From Silene conica (taxonomy: Eukaryota > Streptophyta > Magnoliopsida > Caryophyllales > Caryophyllaceae), in contig CM055318.2 of assembly GCA_029255685.2 (NCBI GenBank), positions 14,823,001 to 14,887,000 on the forward strand: DNA of 64,000 nucleotides. Reading direction: 5' to 3'. Both the position numbers and the translations under genes were made by a program. This document shows, piece by piece, positions 54,701 to 64,000 of this stretch. Position 1 is the first letter of the stretch. Each line of letters begins with the position of its first letter. The notes beneath the pieces are model-generated. The model saw only the letters and a list, made by a program, of their open reading frames with translations. It had not been told where the DNA came from and made no database searches.

Positions 54701-55290
54701 CCATAGCTGATAGAGGAAGCCGAGTCTTCTTGGTATACAATATCAATGAGGAGTATACTATTATATTCTCTTATAGGTAGTTAGTATGGTATTATGCTAC
54801 GAGTATATCACAAAATTATTATATCTTTTATTTGTTTTATTTACGTATTCATTATTAAAAGATTTGTTAGAATCGATTTTCATATTATTTTCATTTTTTG
54901 TAATATATAAAACTTAATTATTTTAGTTTTGGTTTTTACATATAATTTAAATATCTTAAATTACTTAAATTTATATGTTATAATTTCCTTTTTTTTAACT
55001 ATGTCTTAATTGTTTCATTTTAAACATGGCTTACAATTGTTACTCTTATTAATATTATTATGTGTACTTACATAGCTTAAAGTTCTCAAACTTGAATGTT
55101 ATAATTTCCGTATATATATATTTTAATATATACAATGATATTATATTATTTCTTTTTTATTTTTAAAAAGTACAAATGTTCGAAGTAAATAGCTTATTTA
55201 TCTAAATAATAAATAAAATTTATATATGTCATCTTTAGAAGTAAAAGTAAATGTACGCAATCCCGTGATTTTTCACGGGTGTTACACTAG
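51730..55290 (+). mobile_element. Inner Helitron-like element, non-autonomous
   Basis: The 5' end TCTTATAATTATTACTATAA at 51730 is followed by about 170 bp similar to the outer element's 5' region (words ctcacattcaccctca, accaatca, gatttatg). The 3' end has hairpin cccgtgatttttcacggg (55262-55279) and CTAG at 55287-55290. Within it a segment of about 145 bp at 52188-52335 is repeated at 52440-52590. No Rep or helicase gene and no clear host gene fragment is seen in 3.5 kb. Confidence 0.6.
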
Positions 55291-55643
55291 TTCATAACTA
55301 AATTCAAATTTCAATCATAACTTGATAGAAAAATTAATCACGTTCACTTTTTTTAATAACATATTTAAATCAACATACCCGTGCAATTTACACGGATTTA
55401 ATACTAGTTACATAACAAAGGGAACTCAACAGGTTTTATTTTGCTACTAGGATAGAGGAAATATAATAATCAAGCAATGATATATTACACCTACGAATTT
55501 CTATAAAAATAAGAATATTAACATGAAGGGTAAAAATGAGTACTATATTACATTAGTTTGAATTATAAAGAGTATTGATAGAATTCTAACCGTTAGTGAA
55601 ATTGGTATGGTGTAAAATAATGTAACTCTCATGGTGAGATTAT

Positions 55644-56494
55644 TAGGGATATCATTGGGGCGGGGCGGTGCTGGATATAGCCTTCCCGTACCCGTACCCG
55701 TACCCATCAAGAAAACCTCGTACCCATTCCCGCCCCACCACCCATACCGGGTACAAGTTTCCAAAACCATCCCGCCCCACCACCCATGGCGAGTACGAGT
55801 TTCCAAAACCATCCTCACCCACCTACCCATTAACTCGCTATACCATTAATTTTTCCGATTTTTTTTCGTAAAAGTTAGTTTAATCACTATAAATTCCTAT
55901 TTTTAAGAGTTTGTTCATATAATTTGTAAAATTATCGTAATAATGATATTAATTTTTATAATAATTGACGGTAGCAAACTTTTGTGCGGATTCCCACTTG
56001 ATACAAATTTGTCGAAGTTTCATACCGGACTCGGAGCTAGTGGCAGGTAAAAATAACAAATGTTTTTCGGGAAGCAAACTTTTGTGCGGATTGGCTTGCG
56101 GGGGTGGAGCAGATTCATAACATTCAAATTTTCGAGAAGCATAATATTCCAGCCCGCTTGGGAACCTATTACGAGATGATATTCAAGGAGTAGCGTGGCC
56201 AAGATTATTACCTCTAGGAGGATATATTGTTTTGTCCACAGGATTTGTAGTGTTGGTTTTTTGTTTTTCTTATATCGTTATGTTTTCGTTGTTCTGTTAA
56301 GGGCTTACCCTTCTTCTCTATACCAATAAAAATAAAAATAATAATTGACGGGTAGATGGGTATGATGAAAAAAATAAAAAATTTTTTACCCATCCCCGCC
56401 CCACCAGCCAGCCGCCAAAGCTCTACCCGTCCCCGCCCCAACTGGGGCGGGTGCGGGGCGGTATCCATTTGTACCCGCCCCAATGACATCCCTA
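55644..56494. mobile_element. hAT-type MITE, 'ggggcgggta' family, copy 2, split by a LINE
   Basis: The ends match copy 1 at 39751 (tagggatatcattggggcgg). The flanks gagattat (55636-55643) and aagattat (56495-56502) agree at seven of eight bases, an aged hAT target duplication. The core is interrupted by a short LINE insertion with its own 14-bp duplication (55972-56337). Confidence 0.9.
55972..56337 (+). mobile_element. Heavily 5'-truncated L1-type LINE within the hAT MITE
   Basis: The 14-bp word ataataattgacgg flanks it (55958-55971, 56338-56351). It encodes only an ORF2 end resembling the RNase H tail of plant L1s (REANFCADWLAGVEQ, stop at about 56194), then a 3' UTR and an A-rich tail aataaaaataaaa. 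Confidence 0.85.
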
Positions 56495-56684
56495 AAGATT
56501 ATTATAGTTGGGACAAGATTTTGGTAAGTTTTAAAATAAAATAATTTATTAAAGACTACCAATAATTCACCAAAGTCTTAAAGAAAAGTGTAAGTTGAGT
56601 TTTAAAAATCTGACCCATAATGTATTAACTATGGGGAAACAAATTGGTGACCTAGTACTTTACCCGCCAAACACACATACTAAA

Positions 56685-56696
56685 TTGGCGCCAAAA
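56685..56696. promoter_or_regulatory. E2F-like palindrome upstream of F-box gene 1
   Basis: The palindrome TTGGCGCCAAAA contains TTTGGCGC on the minus strand, a full match to the plant E2F consensus TTTSSCGC. It lies about 120 bp above the ATG. A tacccgccaaac word precedes it (56661-56672). Confidence 0.4.
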
Positions 56697-56812
56697 CCTC
56701 ATAGTTATCAAGACGACGCTTTTAACAAAATTTCACACGAAGTAATAAAAAAGGGTCCATCCCAATTCCCAAATAATTTCAAAAATTCCATAATAGTACT
56801 TAGATAGAAGAA

Positions 56813-58198
56813 ATGAGTCGCAGGAATGTCTCTTGGTCAGACATACCGGAAGAACTACTAATGCCAATCGTCGACCGCCTCAAAAACCGTCACGACATCC
56901 TCCATGTTCGGTCTGTTTGCAGGGAGTGGCGGCGTTGCGTCTCGCTGTCTTTCCTCTGCAATAAAAGAGTGTTATCCACTCTTTTACCCCACAAACTCAA
57001 AACCACCAACCCTCCTCTTTTAAAGGGAGGTGCATCCCTTAGGGATGCCAGATTCTATGGCCAAGATCCTCCTACCACTTCATTGATTCTAGTGATAAGT
57101 ACTGTTTTTTTAGTTAAACCCATCTTTTGTGATAAGTTGCTACCTTGGTTAGCCACAATTGAGGAGGTTAACCCTGGTAAGGTCTACCTTAGAAGGCCGC
57201 TTTTGCGGTCTGTTGTGGGCCGAGAAATGCCCAAAGATTTTCCCAAGTTGTTGGATTTATCTCGTTTTGAAGTGGAGGAAATGGGGAAAATATATTCCTT
57301 TAGGTCTGATGAAAAACCTAATAATCTGTTTGAGGAAGAGCACAAGGTGTTGTTGTTGGCTGATCCTAATGATTGTAAAAGCAAGCTTACAATCGGTGAT
57401 TATACTGCTGTTGTGTTGTATGATTCTGGGTCTATCGCGGCAATTAAGCTTTGTACTGAGAAGGTTCAACAAGTGTTTTCGAAGGCTAGGAAGTTTGATG
57501 ATATTGTCATGTTTAAGGAGAGCGTTTATGCTATCGATCGATATGGGATACTTTATTTGATAGATAAGGATAACACTAGTAGTGACCGATTCAAGATGGT
57601 GAAAATTGTGAAAGACGGGTTATATTCGCCAAGTGAACGAAAGAGCCGTCTATTTGAATCGTGTGGTGAGTTATACCTGGTTAGAAAATGTATGATTACT
57701 CGTCCAAGCTTTAAAAATAAGCGTGTAGGCATACGAGTTTATAGGATGAACCTGGAGCTGAAGAAGTGGGAGGAAGTTGAGTCGATTGGGGAAGATAGGA
57801 TATTGTTTGTGGCTGTTGATTGTTGTTTCTTTGCTCAAGCGAGCGACTTCATTGATTGGAAGGGCAATCGCATTGTGGTCCATAGTAGGGATTCTTTCCG
57901 TCGACATTGTGGATCTACTTCCTATCTTAATGTTGTTGATTCGGAATCATCATCCGATAGTGACATGGAAAACGATGAGGTTGAACTTAATATTGAAGTG
58001 TTTCATTTTGATTATGGCGTATTTTATAATGCAGATACTTATAAAGTTTTAAGTGCTGTGTTCTGGCCACCCCCAAAATGGCTCTCAAGTTCTGACATTG
58101 AGTACTGTCTAGCCGACCAGGTATATATAATCTGCCTTTACTTTGATGCTTTATGGCTTAATGGTTGCACATTATGTTTCCTGTATCGTAATTTGTAA
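56813..58198 (+). CDS. F-box/DUF295 protein, tandem copy 1
   Basis: The 461-codon frame starts at ATG 56813. An F-box covers about residues 6-45 (WSDIPEELLMPIVDRL, then VRSVCREWRRC), the SKP1-binding part of SCF ubiquitin ligases. A DUF295-type region follows (about 225-420), with LFESCGELYLVRKC, WEEVESIGEDRILFVAVDCC and the end motif FWPPPKWLSSSDIEYCL. The family is large and lineage-variable in plants; the target is unknown. The neighbour at 59744 is a paralogue along its whole length, and flanking DNA is duplicated too. After DQ the frame runs 24 codons further than the neighbour's because of a TATA expansion at the GTATATATAATC site. The same GT could instead be a splice donor, so the C-terminus is uncertain. 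Confidence 0.88.
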   Translation: MSRRNVSWSDIPEELLMPIVDRLKNRHDILHVRSVCREWRRCVSLSFLCNKRVLSTLLPHKLKTTNPPLLKGGASLRDARFYGQDPPTTSLILVISTVFLVKPIFCDKLLPWLATIEEVNPGKVYLRRPLLRSVVGREMPKDFPKLLDLSRFEVEEMGKIYSFRSDEKPNNLFEEEHKVLLLADPNDCKSKLTIGDYTAVVLYDSGSIAAIKLCTEKVQQVFSKARKFDDIVMFKESVYAIDRYGILYLIDKDNTSSDRFKMVKIVKDGLYSPSERKSRLFESCGELYLVRKCMITRPSFKNKRVGIRVYRMNLELKKWEEVESIGEDRILFVAVDCCFFAQASDFIDWKGNRIVVHSRDSFRRHCGSTSYLNVVDSESSSDSDMENDEVELNIEVFHFDYGVFYNADTYKVLSAVFWPPPKWLSSSDIEYCLADQVYIICLYFDALWLNGCTLCFLYRNL

Positions 58199-59629
58199 AC
58201 AATGGCGGAGGTAGGGGTCTAGTATGGTGTATGTGCCACCCAATTAAGTATTATTTTGTGGCTCTATGAACCATGTAGAAATGGGATAAGGTTGCTATAT
58301 TTAGCCACCTTGTTTAAAGAGAGAGTAAGAAGACAGTGAGGTAGTATTATCAGCCATTTGACCTTATAATTTATGGCTAACTTGAAAACATGTATTGCTA
58401 ACAGCATACTGTGAGAGAACCGCGGTGGACACTGCATATCGTTGAACCTTGGTCAAGTTCCTAGCTGAATCAGTTCGAACGACAAGTTTTGGGTGAGAGC
58501 CGAGAGGTGGTATGTTTCAAGCTGGACGAGAAGCAGGCTCTAGGAAAGTGATGATTTTGTTATCATATCTTTTGTTGCTTGGTTATTTTGGGAGCGCGTC
58601 ACTGGCATAAGACTAGGAGCTTGTAATCATGTATATGTTGTCTATCAGCTCTTTTTGCTGTTGATTATCATGTTTTGTTTGAACGCTTGGGACCATGCTG
58701 ATGTATATAAGGCAGAATGCTCTATGAATTGTACCCCTGAACGTTTAGTGCAACCCTTTGCTGAATGTATTGTCTTCTTAAATGTTCAGTGTCACCATCT
58801 CAAACTGCATTTGTTACTACTTTCGGAACCAACACAACCCATCCAAACTTAAATATCATCAAGAGACACAACAAGTGTATTTTCCTTTACTCAATTTACA
58901 TACGACTACCGAGCTACCTTACCCTGTCCAGTACAGTTATTAAGGATTACGTCCAGAAGCCATTTACGCCGGGAATACCGAGACTAATTATACTTGGTAA
59001 TTGGTACTAAATTTAAAATCTGTAGAAATTGATAAGTTCATGTTAAGTCGAAAAGGTAATAGAAGACTTACAATCTCGATAAATTGCATGTCCAACTACA
59101 ATTTTCCAGTTTTGGTTTCCCTTTTCCGCCTTACTTGGAGACTTTAGAAGTTCGTAATCTGATTATTCGGTCTCTTTGTTGGGATAGCGATCGTATCCAT
59201 GAGCTTTTTGCGCCCTGTTGAGCTATTGTCATCCATTATTGATGGTACAAAATAGTGTAAGTTGTAGAAATCAAACTTGAGTCTACACATTATCCGTCCT
59301 ATTCATTTACCACTACACCAAAATTATTATATTGGAAACAAAAGACACTAACTTATACATAATTAAATATTTTGGATCGCGTGAGGAAACCTGCCCTCCA
59401 TTTCCCTCTCCTAAATCCACCACGGTTGCCAAGCCTAAATATGTGAGACTTTGGACAGGACACACCACACAGTGCATGAATGCATGATTCATAAATTACT
59501 CAATGTGCCGGGCCGTACGGTATTGAGTAGGTGCCGACCCACTAGGCCATTTCCATCTCTAATGTAAACTTCAAATTGTTAACTGCATAAATATTATTTT
59601 GCGCGGCAAACCATTTGCTTTCATCCTAA
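58199..59629. other. Spacer between the F-box paralogues
   Basis: The first 650 bp are alignable with sequence downstream of the second gene (shared words gtctagtatgg, cagaatgctctatgaa, aactgcatttgttactac). These could be 3' UTR or a last exon. No independent gene is seen. Confidence 0.55.
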
Positions 59630-59643
59630 CTTTCCCGCCAAAC
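59630..59643 (+). promoter_or_regulatory. E2F-like site upstream of F-box gene 2
   Basis: CTTTCCCGCCAAAC contains TTTCCCGC, a full match to TTTSSCGC, about 105 bp above the ATG. The flanks align with the promoter of gene 1 (shared cccgccaaac and acgacgc words). Confidence 0.4.
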
Positions 59644-59743
59644 TTACACACTTAAGTGGCTTCAAAGTTCAAACTGCATAATCATCCAAACGACGCCCTT
59701 TATTCCTTTAACAAATGAAAACTTCATACTTACACTATAAAAA

Positions 59744-61054
59744 ATGAGTCACAGGAAAGGCCCTTGGTCAGACTTGCCGGAGGAGCTATTGATTCCAATC
59801 GTCGACCGCCTCGAAAATCGACAAGACATCCTCCGTGTTCGGGCTGTTTGCAAGGAGTGGCGCCGATGCATCTCGCTGTCGCTCCTCTCCAATAAAAGAG
59901 TATTATCAACTCTTTTACCCCACAAACTCAGAACCACCAATCCTCCTCTTCTAAAGGGAGGTGTATCCTTTAGGAATGCCGACTTCTATGGCGAAGAGCC
60001 TCCTATCACTTCCTTGATTTTAGTCGCAAGCTCCATTTTCTTAATTAAACCCGTCTTTAATCCTAAGTTGCCACCTTGGTTAGTCACAATTGAGGAGCTT
60101 AACCCTGGTAAAGTCTTCCTTAGAAGGCCGCTTTCGCGGTTTGATGTCGAGGAAATGCCTCAAGACTTTCCCAAGTTGTTGGATTTATCTCGTTTTGAAG
60201 TCGAGGAAATGAGTAAAATATTTTCGCTTAGGTCTAATGAAGAGCCTAACCATCTCTTTGAGGAGGAGCACAAGGTTGTTTTGTTGGTTGAGTCTAATAG
60301 TTGTAAAAGCGAGCTTAAAATCGGTGATTATACTGCTGTTGTGTTGTATGATACCGGGTCTATTGCCACAATTAAGCTTGGTAATGAGAAGGTTCAGCAA
60401 GTGTTTTTGAAGGCTAGGAAGTTTGATGATATTATCATGTTTAAGGGGAGGGTGTACACCATTGATCGTTATGGGATACTTTATTTGATGGATAATACTG
60501 GTAGTGATCGATTCAAGATGGTGAAAATTGTGAAAGACTCGTTACATTCGCCAAATGAACCAAAAAACCGTCTATTTGAATCGTGTGGTGAATTGTACCT
60601 GGTTCGAAAATGTGTTGTTAGTCGGCCTCATTTGAAAAAGAGGGCGATGGGTATTCGAGTTTATAGGATGAACAACGACCAGAACAATTGGGAGGAACTA
60701 GAGTCGATTGGGGATGATAGGATTTTGTTTGTAGGGCTTGATTGTTGTTTCTTTGCTCCAACCAGTGACTTCACTGGATGGAAGGGAAATTGCGTTGTGC
60801 TCCATAAGAGGGATTCATTCCGTCAACATTTTCAATCTACTTCATACGTACAATATTCTGATGATTTTGACCGGGATTATTACGTTAGTGTGAAGCCAAG
60901 AGGTAAGGATCAACCTGCCATTGATGTGTTTCATTTTGAGGATTGCAAATTTATACCTATAGAAGCTAATGATTGTTCCTCTGCTGTGTTCTGGCCACCC
61001 CCGGAATGGCTCTCAACATCTGATATCGAGTACTTGCTAGCCCAGCAGGTATAA
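59744..61054 (+). CDS. F-box/DUF295 protein, tandem copy 2
   Basis: The 436-codon frame starts at ATG 59744 with an F-box at residues 6-45 (WSDLPEELLIPIVDRL, then VRAVCKEWRRC). The DUF295-type region includes LFESCGELYLVRKC, WEELESIGDDRILFVGLDCC and FWPPPEWLSTSDIEYLL. It should act as the substrate adaptor of an SCF ligase, with unknown target. It is a full-length paralogue of 56813-58198 and differs most in the acidic stretch before the last motif. The stop TAA follows QQV directly. The GT of GTATAA could also be a splice donor, as in copy 1. No defect is visible. Confidence 0.9.
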   Translation: MSHRKGPWSDLPEELLIPIVDRLENRQDILRVRAVCKEWRRCISLSLLSNKRVLSTLLPHKLRTTNPPLLKGGVSFRNADFYGEEPPITSLILVASSIFLIKPVFNPKLPPWLVTIEELNPGKVFLRRPLSRFDVEEMPQDFPKLLDLSRFEVEEMSKIFSLRSNEEPNHLFEEEHKVVLLVESNSCKSELKIGDYTAVVLYDTGSIATIKLGNEKVQQVFLKARKFDDIIMFKGRVYTIDRYGILYLMDNTGSDRFKMVKIVKDSLHSPNEPKNRLFESCGELYLVRKCVVSRPHLKKRAMGIRVYRMNNDQNNWEELESIGDDRILFVGLDCCFFAPTSDFTGWKGNCVVLHKRDSFRQHFQSTSYVQYSDDFDRDYYVSVKPRGKDQPAIDVFHFEDCKFIPIEANDCSSAVFWPPPEWLSTSDIEYLLAQQV

Positions 61055-62224
61055 TCTGCCTTTACTTTGATAGCTTGTAACTCAATGGTTGAAGAATATG
61101 TTGAAATGCACTTGAATAAAGCAAAATAGTTTGATTACACCTACGTTATTTGTATTGTAATTTGTTCAGTAACGGAGCTAGGGAGTAAGAGTCTAGTATG
61201 GGTTGCCAGTCTTGCCACCCATTTTCTAAGTCTCTGTCAATGTATTTTACACCGCTTTATCAATACGAGCCATGTAGGTAGACGGTTAAGGTTGCGTATA
61301 TATAAACCTCTGTATTTATGTCATCTGACTACAGAATTTAGGGCTAACTTATCAGCATTTATGGCTACAGATCAAAGTCGGAGAAGACCTTGAAGGAGAC
61401 TGCATTGGTGATAAGTCACAACACTCACAAGTCATAAACTGAAGGCAGAAGGGCAAAGTTGGTGGTTGAGGAAGACGGGTCAGAAAGGATAGTGGTCGAG
61501 TTAGGATGATTGCTTCAAATATTGGAGCATGAAGAAGGCTCTAGGAAAGTGATATTTCTAAAATCTAATACGGAGTATGGTATCTTTTGTAGTTTGGTTG
61601 TTTTGGGAGCATGTAATTGAAATGTATAGGTTGTGTATCAGCTTTTTTCTTCTTAACATGTTTTGTTTACGCCTTGGATGATGGTGATGTTTGAGACAGA
61701 ATTGAAGGTGTTTTCTCAACATTTTAGGCCGCTATGCTATACCTAAACCACTGTATTATGAACGCCATCAAGACAGTGTGATGATATTATTTTGGAGGTG
61801 TGGTTGTGTCATTGGCATGTATATGTTGTTTAACCGCTCTTTTAGCTCTTTTTGTTTCCGGAAGCTGTTTGCTTAACATGTCTTGTTCGACTGTTTGAGC
61901 CTCGCATTGTGGACTTGTGCTGAAGTTTAAAACAGAATGCTCTATGAACTGTACTCAACTATTCATGAACTCTACTGCAACTGTGCAACTCCATAGATGT
62001 TCATTACCACCATCTCCAACTGCATTTGTTACTACAACAAAGATGCTGCCCCTGCCATCAGCACTGAGCACAGCTATAGAAACCAGCCTAGACCCCTGCC
62101 AGATCAGAAAAAAAAAACAGCCTGCAATCAGCATCTTTCCGTGAACTGCATCACAACCTGCAACAGATTGCAACTGGCCACTGAGTTCTGCTACAAAACT
62201 TCAAACAGCACCACAAAAGTCTCC
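61055..62224. other. Downstream flank of F-box gene 2
   Basis: It carries the same duplicated 3' flank as gene 1 with insertions and deletions, ending near 62040 (aactgcatttgttactac). No separate gene is supported. Confidence 0.5.
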
Positions 62225-62227
62225 TAA

Positions 62228-62402
62228 GGGTGTGTTTGGATAAGAAAAATGGAGGGAAAGTGAGGGAAGGGAGAAGGAGGGAAGAGAAAGGGAGGGGAGG
62301 GGAAATAAATTATGATTTTTTGGATACATTCCCTATCCAAACAAGGAATTCTAAATCCGTTACTCTCCCTCTCTTTCTTTTCCCTCCAATCCAAACACAC
62401 CC
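62228..62402. mobile_element. Tourist-like MITE
   Basis: Perfect inverted ends gggtgtgtttgga and tccaaacacaccc are flanked by TAA (62225-62227, 62403-62405). The interior is purine-rich (ggagggaaag). It belongs with the copy in GPI8 intron 8 (7627-7802). Confidence 0.9.
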
Positions 62403-62633
62403 TAACCACAGAAGTCTCCTAAAGGAAAACCCAGAAGAGAAGAAAGCCAGGAACAAAAAAAGAAGAAGCCAGGCTATTAACCACCAGACTTCCTAACAGA
62501 CACAGCATTCATAATCTAGAAACTAATCTGATCAGCAGGATTTCGTTCTTGCCAAAGCTGATAAACAGTAGCAGTAATGGCACAATTACAGCTATTTCTA
62601 CTTGCTGCAGGTCCTGTATAATGATGTTGTATC

Positions 62634-63471
62634 CAGGCCCGGCTGGAAGGGTGAACAACCCGTGCGATCGAACTGGGCCCCCAATTTCAAGGGGCCCAAT
62701 ATCTGAAAATTCTTCTATTGTGTATACATATATTATTTAACATGGTTTGGTAACATCGAAAGTTCTCTAGCAAATTGGTAAGGAGTGCTAACTCCTAGGT
62801 GTAATTCCCGGGATCGACTCCTCACAGCACCATTTTAATGTGTTTTTTGGCTGTATCCCAATTATGGGGAACGTACCATCTTAGCAAAAGGCTCTATGAC
62901 TGCCTCTATCTAATTCTACCATTTGCATCAATTCCATCTTATTATATGGGACGTCTTTTTAAAATACGAATTTTAGTCTTTTATATACGTTTTTTTTACA
63001 AATTTACCCTTAATTTTTAGATAACAAAATAAATATATTAATAATTGTTAAACAGCAAAATTGCTTCATTATTTGGAGAATTATAATCTTCTATTCAAAT
63101 TTTTAGAGCAATTAGATTCGTTTTTTGAGGGAAAAATATATATAGAGCATAAGACTTAATCTGTCAAGGTTTACGAAAAGGGTATGACGTGAAAATGTTA
63201 ATAGAAAGTGTATATGAAAGAATATTGTCCGTATGTGAAAAACTAATTTCGATAATAGAAATAACATAAAAATAAGGCAAACATTTCATCTTCATTATGT
63301 TTTACGGAGTAAAATGTATGTAAATGTAAAATACATCAAACAAAAGTTATAAAAGCATAAAAACTAAAAAAAAAATACAAACTTCACGCAATGTTTTCTG
63401 GAATTTAAAAATTACTAGGGGCCTATTTTTATGTTTTGCACAGGGCCTCAGAAACGTCGGAGACGGCCCTG
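62634..63471. mobile_element. hAT-type non-autonomous element
   Basis: The ends caggcccggctgg and, inverted, cagggccgtctc are flanked by the 8-bp duplication gttgtatc (62626-62633, 63472-63479). The interior is AT-rich with no ORF. It has a tRNA-like segment at 62768-62847. It interrupts a LINE remnant. Confidence 0.9.
62768..62847 (+). other. tRNA-like A and B boxes inside the second hAT element
   Basis: TAGCAAATTGG at 62768-62778 is close to an A box, and GGATCGACTCC at 62811-62821 matches the B box GGTTCGANNCC at ten of eleven positions. A T6 run follows at about 62842. The layout parallels that in the hAT element at 367-4821. Confidence 0.4.
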
Positions 63472-63620
63472 GTTGTATCCGATAGACAATGTCAGCAATG
63501 TCAATATCAATAGGTAAACTCAGCCTTTTCCTAACCAGTTGCCAAACCTGTGCAGAGTAAGAACATTGACAAAAGAGAGGGAGATGATTGATAAATACCA
63601 ACTAAACGAATCAATCAATG

Positions 63621-64000
63621 CAAACCAAAAGGGGAATACTGAAAGAATATGGGGCATAACACACAGATTCAACATAAAATTGCAACCCTTGTAGTAAATT
63701 AAACTAAAAAAATCCAAATTCAAGTAGCAATTAATTAATGCGAATAAAAAGGGGATAACTGATAAATAAAATTACCCACAGATGTATGATTTTACAGAAA
63801 GGTGGTCTGCGAGACATTTTCGGACCAGATTCGGTGTGGAGATTCTTGAAAATTATAGCCATTGATTTGATGAGATGCTAAATATGAATTTGAGATGTTT
63901 TGAGAAGCGGAGCAAAAAAAAAAAAAAAAAAAAGAGATTTTTCGGTAGATTTCTCTTGAACATTAAACCACAAGTTATTAACTTGAGCAAAAACACTTTT
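63621..64000. other. Spacer, no gene seen
   Basis: A run of about twenty A residues lies at 63914-63933. It could be a retroposon tail, but no element body is recognised beside it. Confidence 0.4.

Larger units (their letters stand above)
50965..55407 (+). mobile_element. Outer Helitron-like element, non-autonomous
   Basis: The 5' end is TC followed by attattactataaaag at 50965, preceded by A. The 3' end has hairpin ccgtgcaatttacacgg (55379-55395) and terminal CTAG at 55404-55407, followed by T. A-T target context and these termini are Helitron hallmarks. No Rep or helicase frame is present. Pairing with this particular 3' end rather than the one at 55290 is inferred from nesting. Confidence 0.6.
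62500..63620 (-). pseudogene. LINE ORF2 C-terminal remnant, split by a hAT element
   Basis: On the minus strand, 63601-63480 encodes a zf-RVT-like segment (NHLPLFCQCSYSAQVWQLV, then DIADIVYRI). Across the hAT insertion, 62625-about 62518 continues with ATVYQLWQERNPADQISF and a stop, the usual end of L1 ORF2 without RNase H. Endonuclease and reverse transcriptase are absent, so this is a strongly 5'-truncated copy or an old piece. Outer edges are approximate. Confidence 0.7.

Overview
The window is plant nuclear DNA: introns are spliced GT-AG, intergenic DNA is AT-rich, and class III peroxidase, F-box/DUF295 and GPI-transamidase genes sit among MITEs, Helitron ends, L1- and RTE-type LINEs, a tRNA-derived SINE, a TRIM and a decayed Ty3/Gypsy element. 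Frequent 'tacggagta' words and the repeat mix fit a dicot, possibly Caryophyllales; that placement is an inference from memory.

Host genes: (1) a complete ten-exon GPI8/PIG-K gene on the minus strand (6793-13530), reconstructed exon by exon to 398 codons with catalytic His158 and Cys200; (2) a complete three-exon class III peroxidase on the minus strand (19237-20600), 330 codons, closest in memory to Arabidopsis peroxidase 17; (3) a tandem pair of F-box/DUF295 genes on the plus strand (56813-58198 and 59744-61054). The rest is mobile DNA and AT-rich spacer.

Layout: 359-4829 is a hAT-type element with an 8-bp target duplication, itself invaded by an intact-looking 3.9-kb mariner-like element. 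That element has a DD39D transposase ORF and a second, unrecognised, convergent ORF. GPI8 follows, with MITEs in its introns and a SINE about 90 bp above its ATG. 15.2-18.2 kb holds MULE-type MITEs and a palindromic minisatellite apparently built from element termini. After the peroxidase comes a full-length but disrupted L1 LINE (21330-26701, 17-bp duplication). 27.9-35.5 kb has MITEs, a Gypsy fossil and a complete TRIM. 35.4-46.7 kb has a Helitron end, an RTE LINE, hAT and MULE MITEs and two truncated L1s. 46.8-49.3 kb is a giant inverted repeat full of 'atatcac' words. 50.9-55.4 kb carries two Helitron-like 5' ends and two Helitron-like 3' ends. 55.6-56.5 kb is a hAT MITE split by a LINE. 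The F-box pair follows, then a LINE remnant split by another hAT.

No operon-like arrangement or functional cluster joins the host genes. The main interest lies in element architecture: the second mariner ORF, tRNA-like Pol III-type boxes inside two separate hAT elements, the inverted-repeat element, and several dated nestings supported by target-site duplications. All calls were made by eye; no database search was run.
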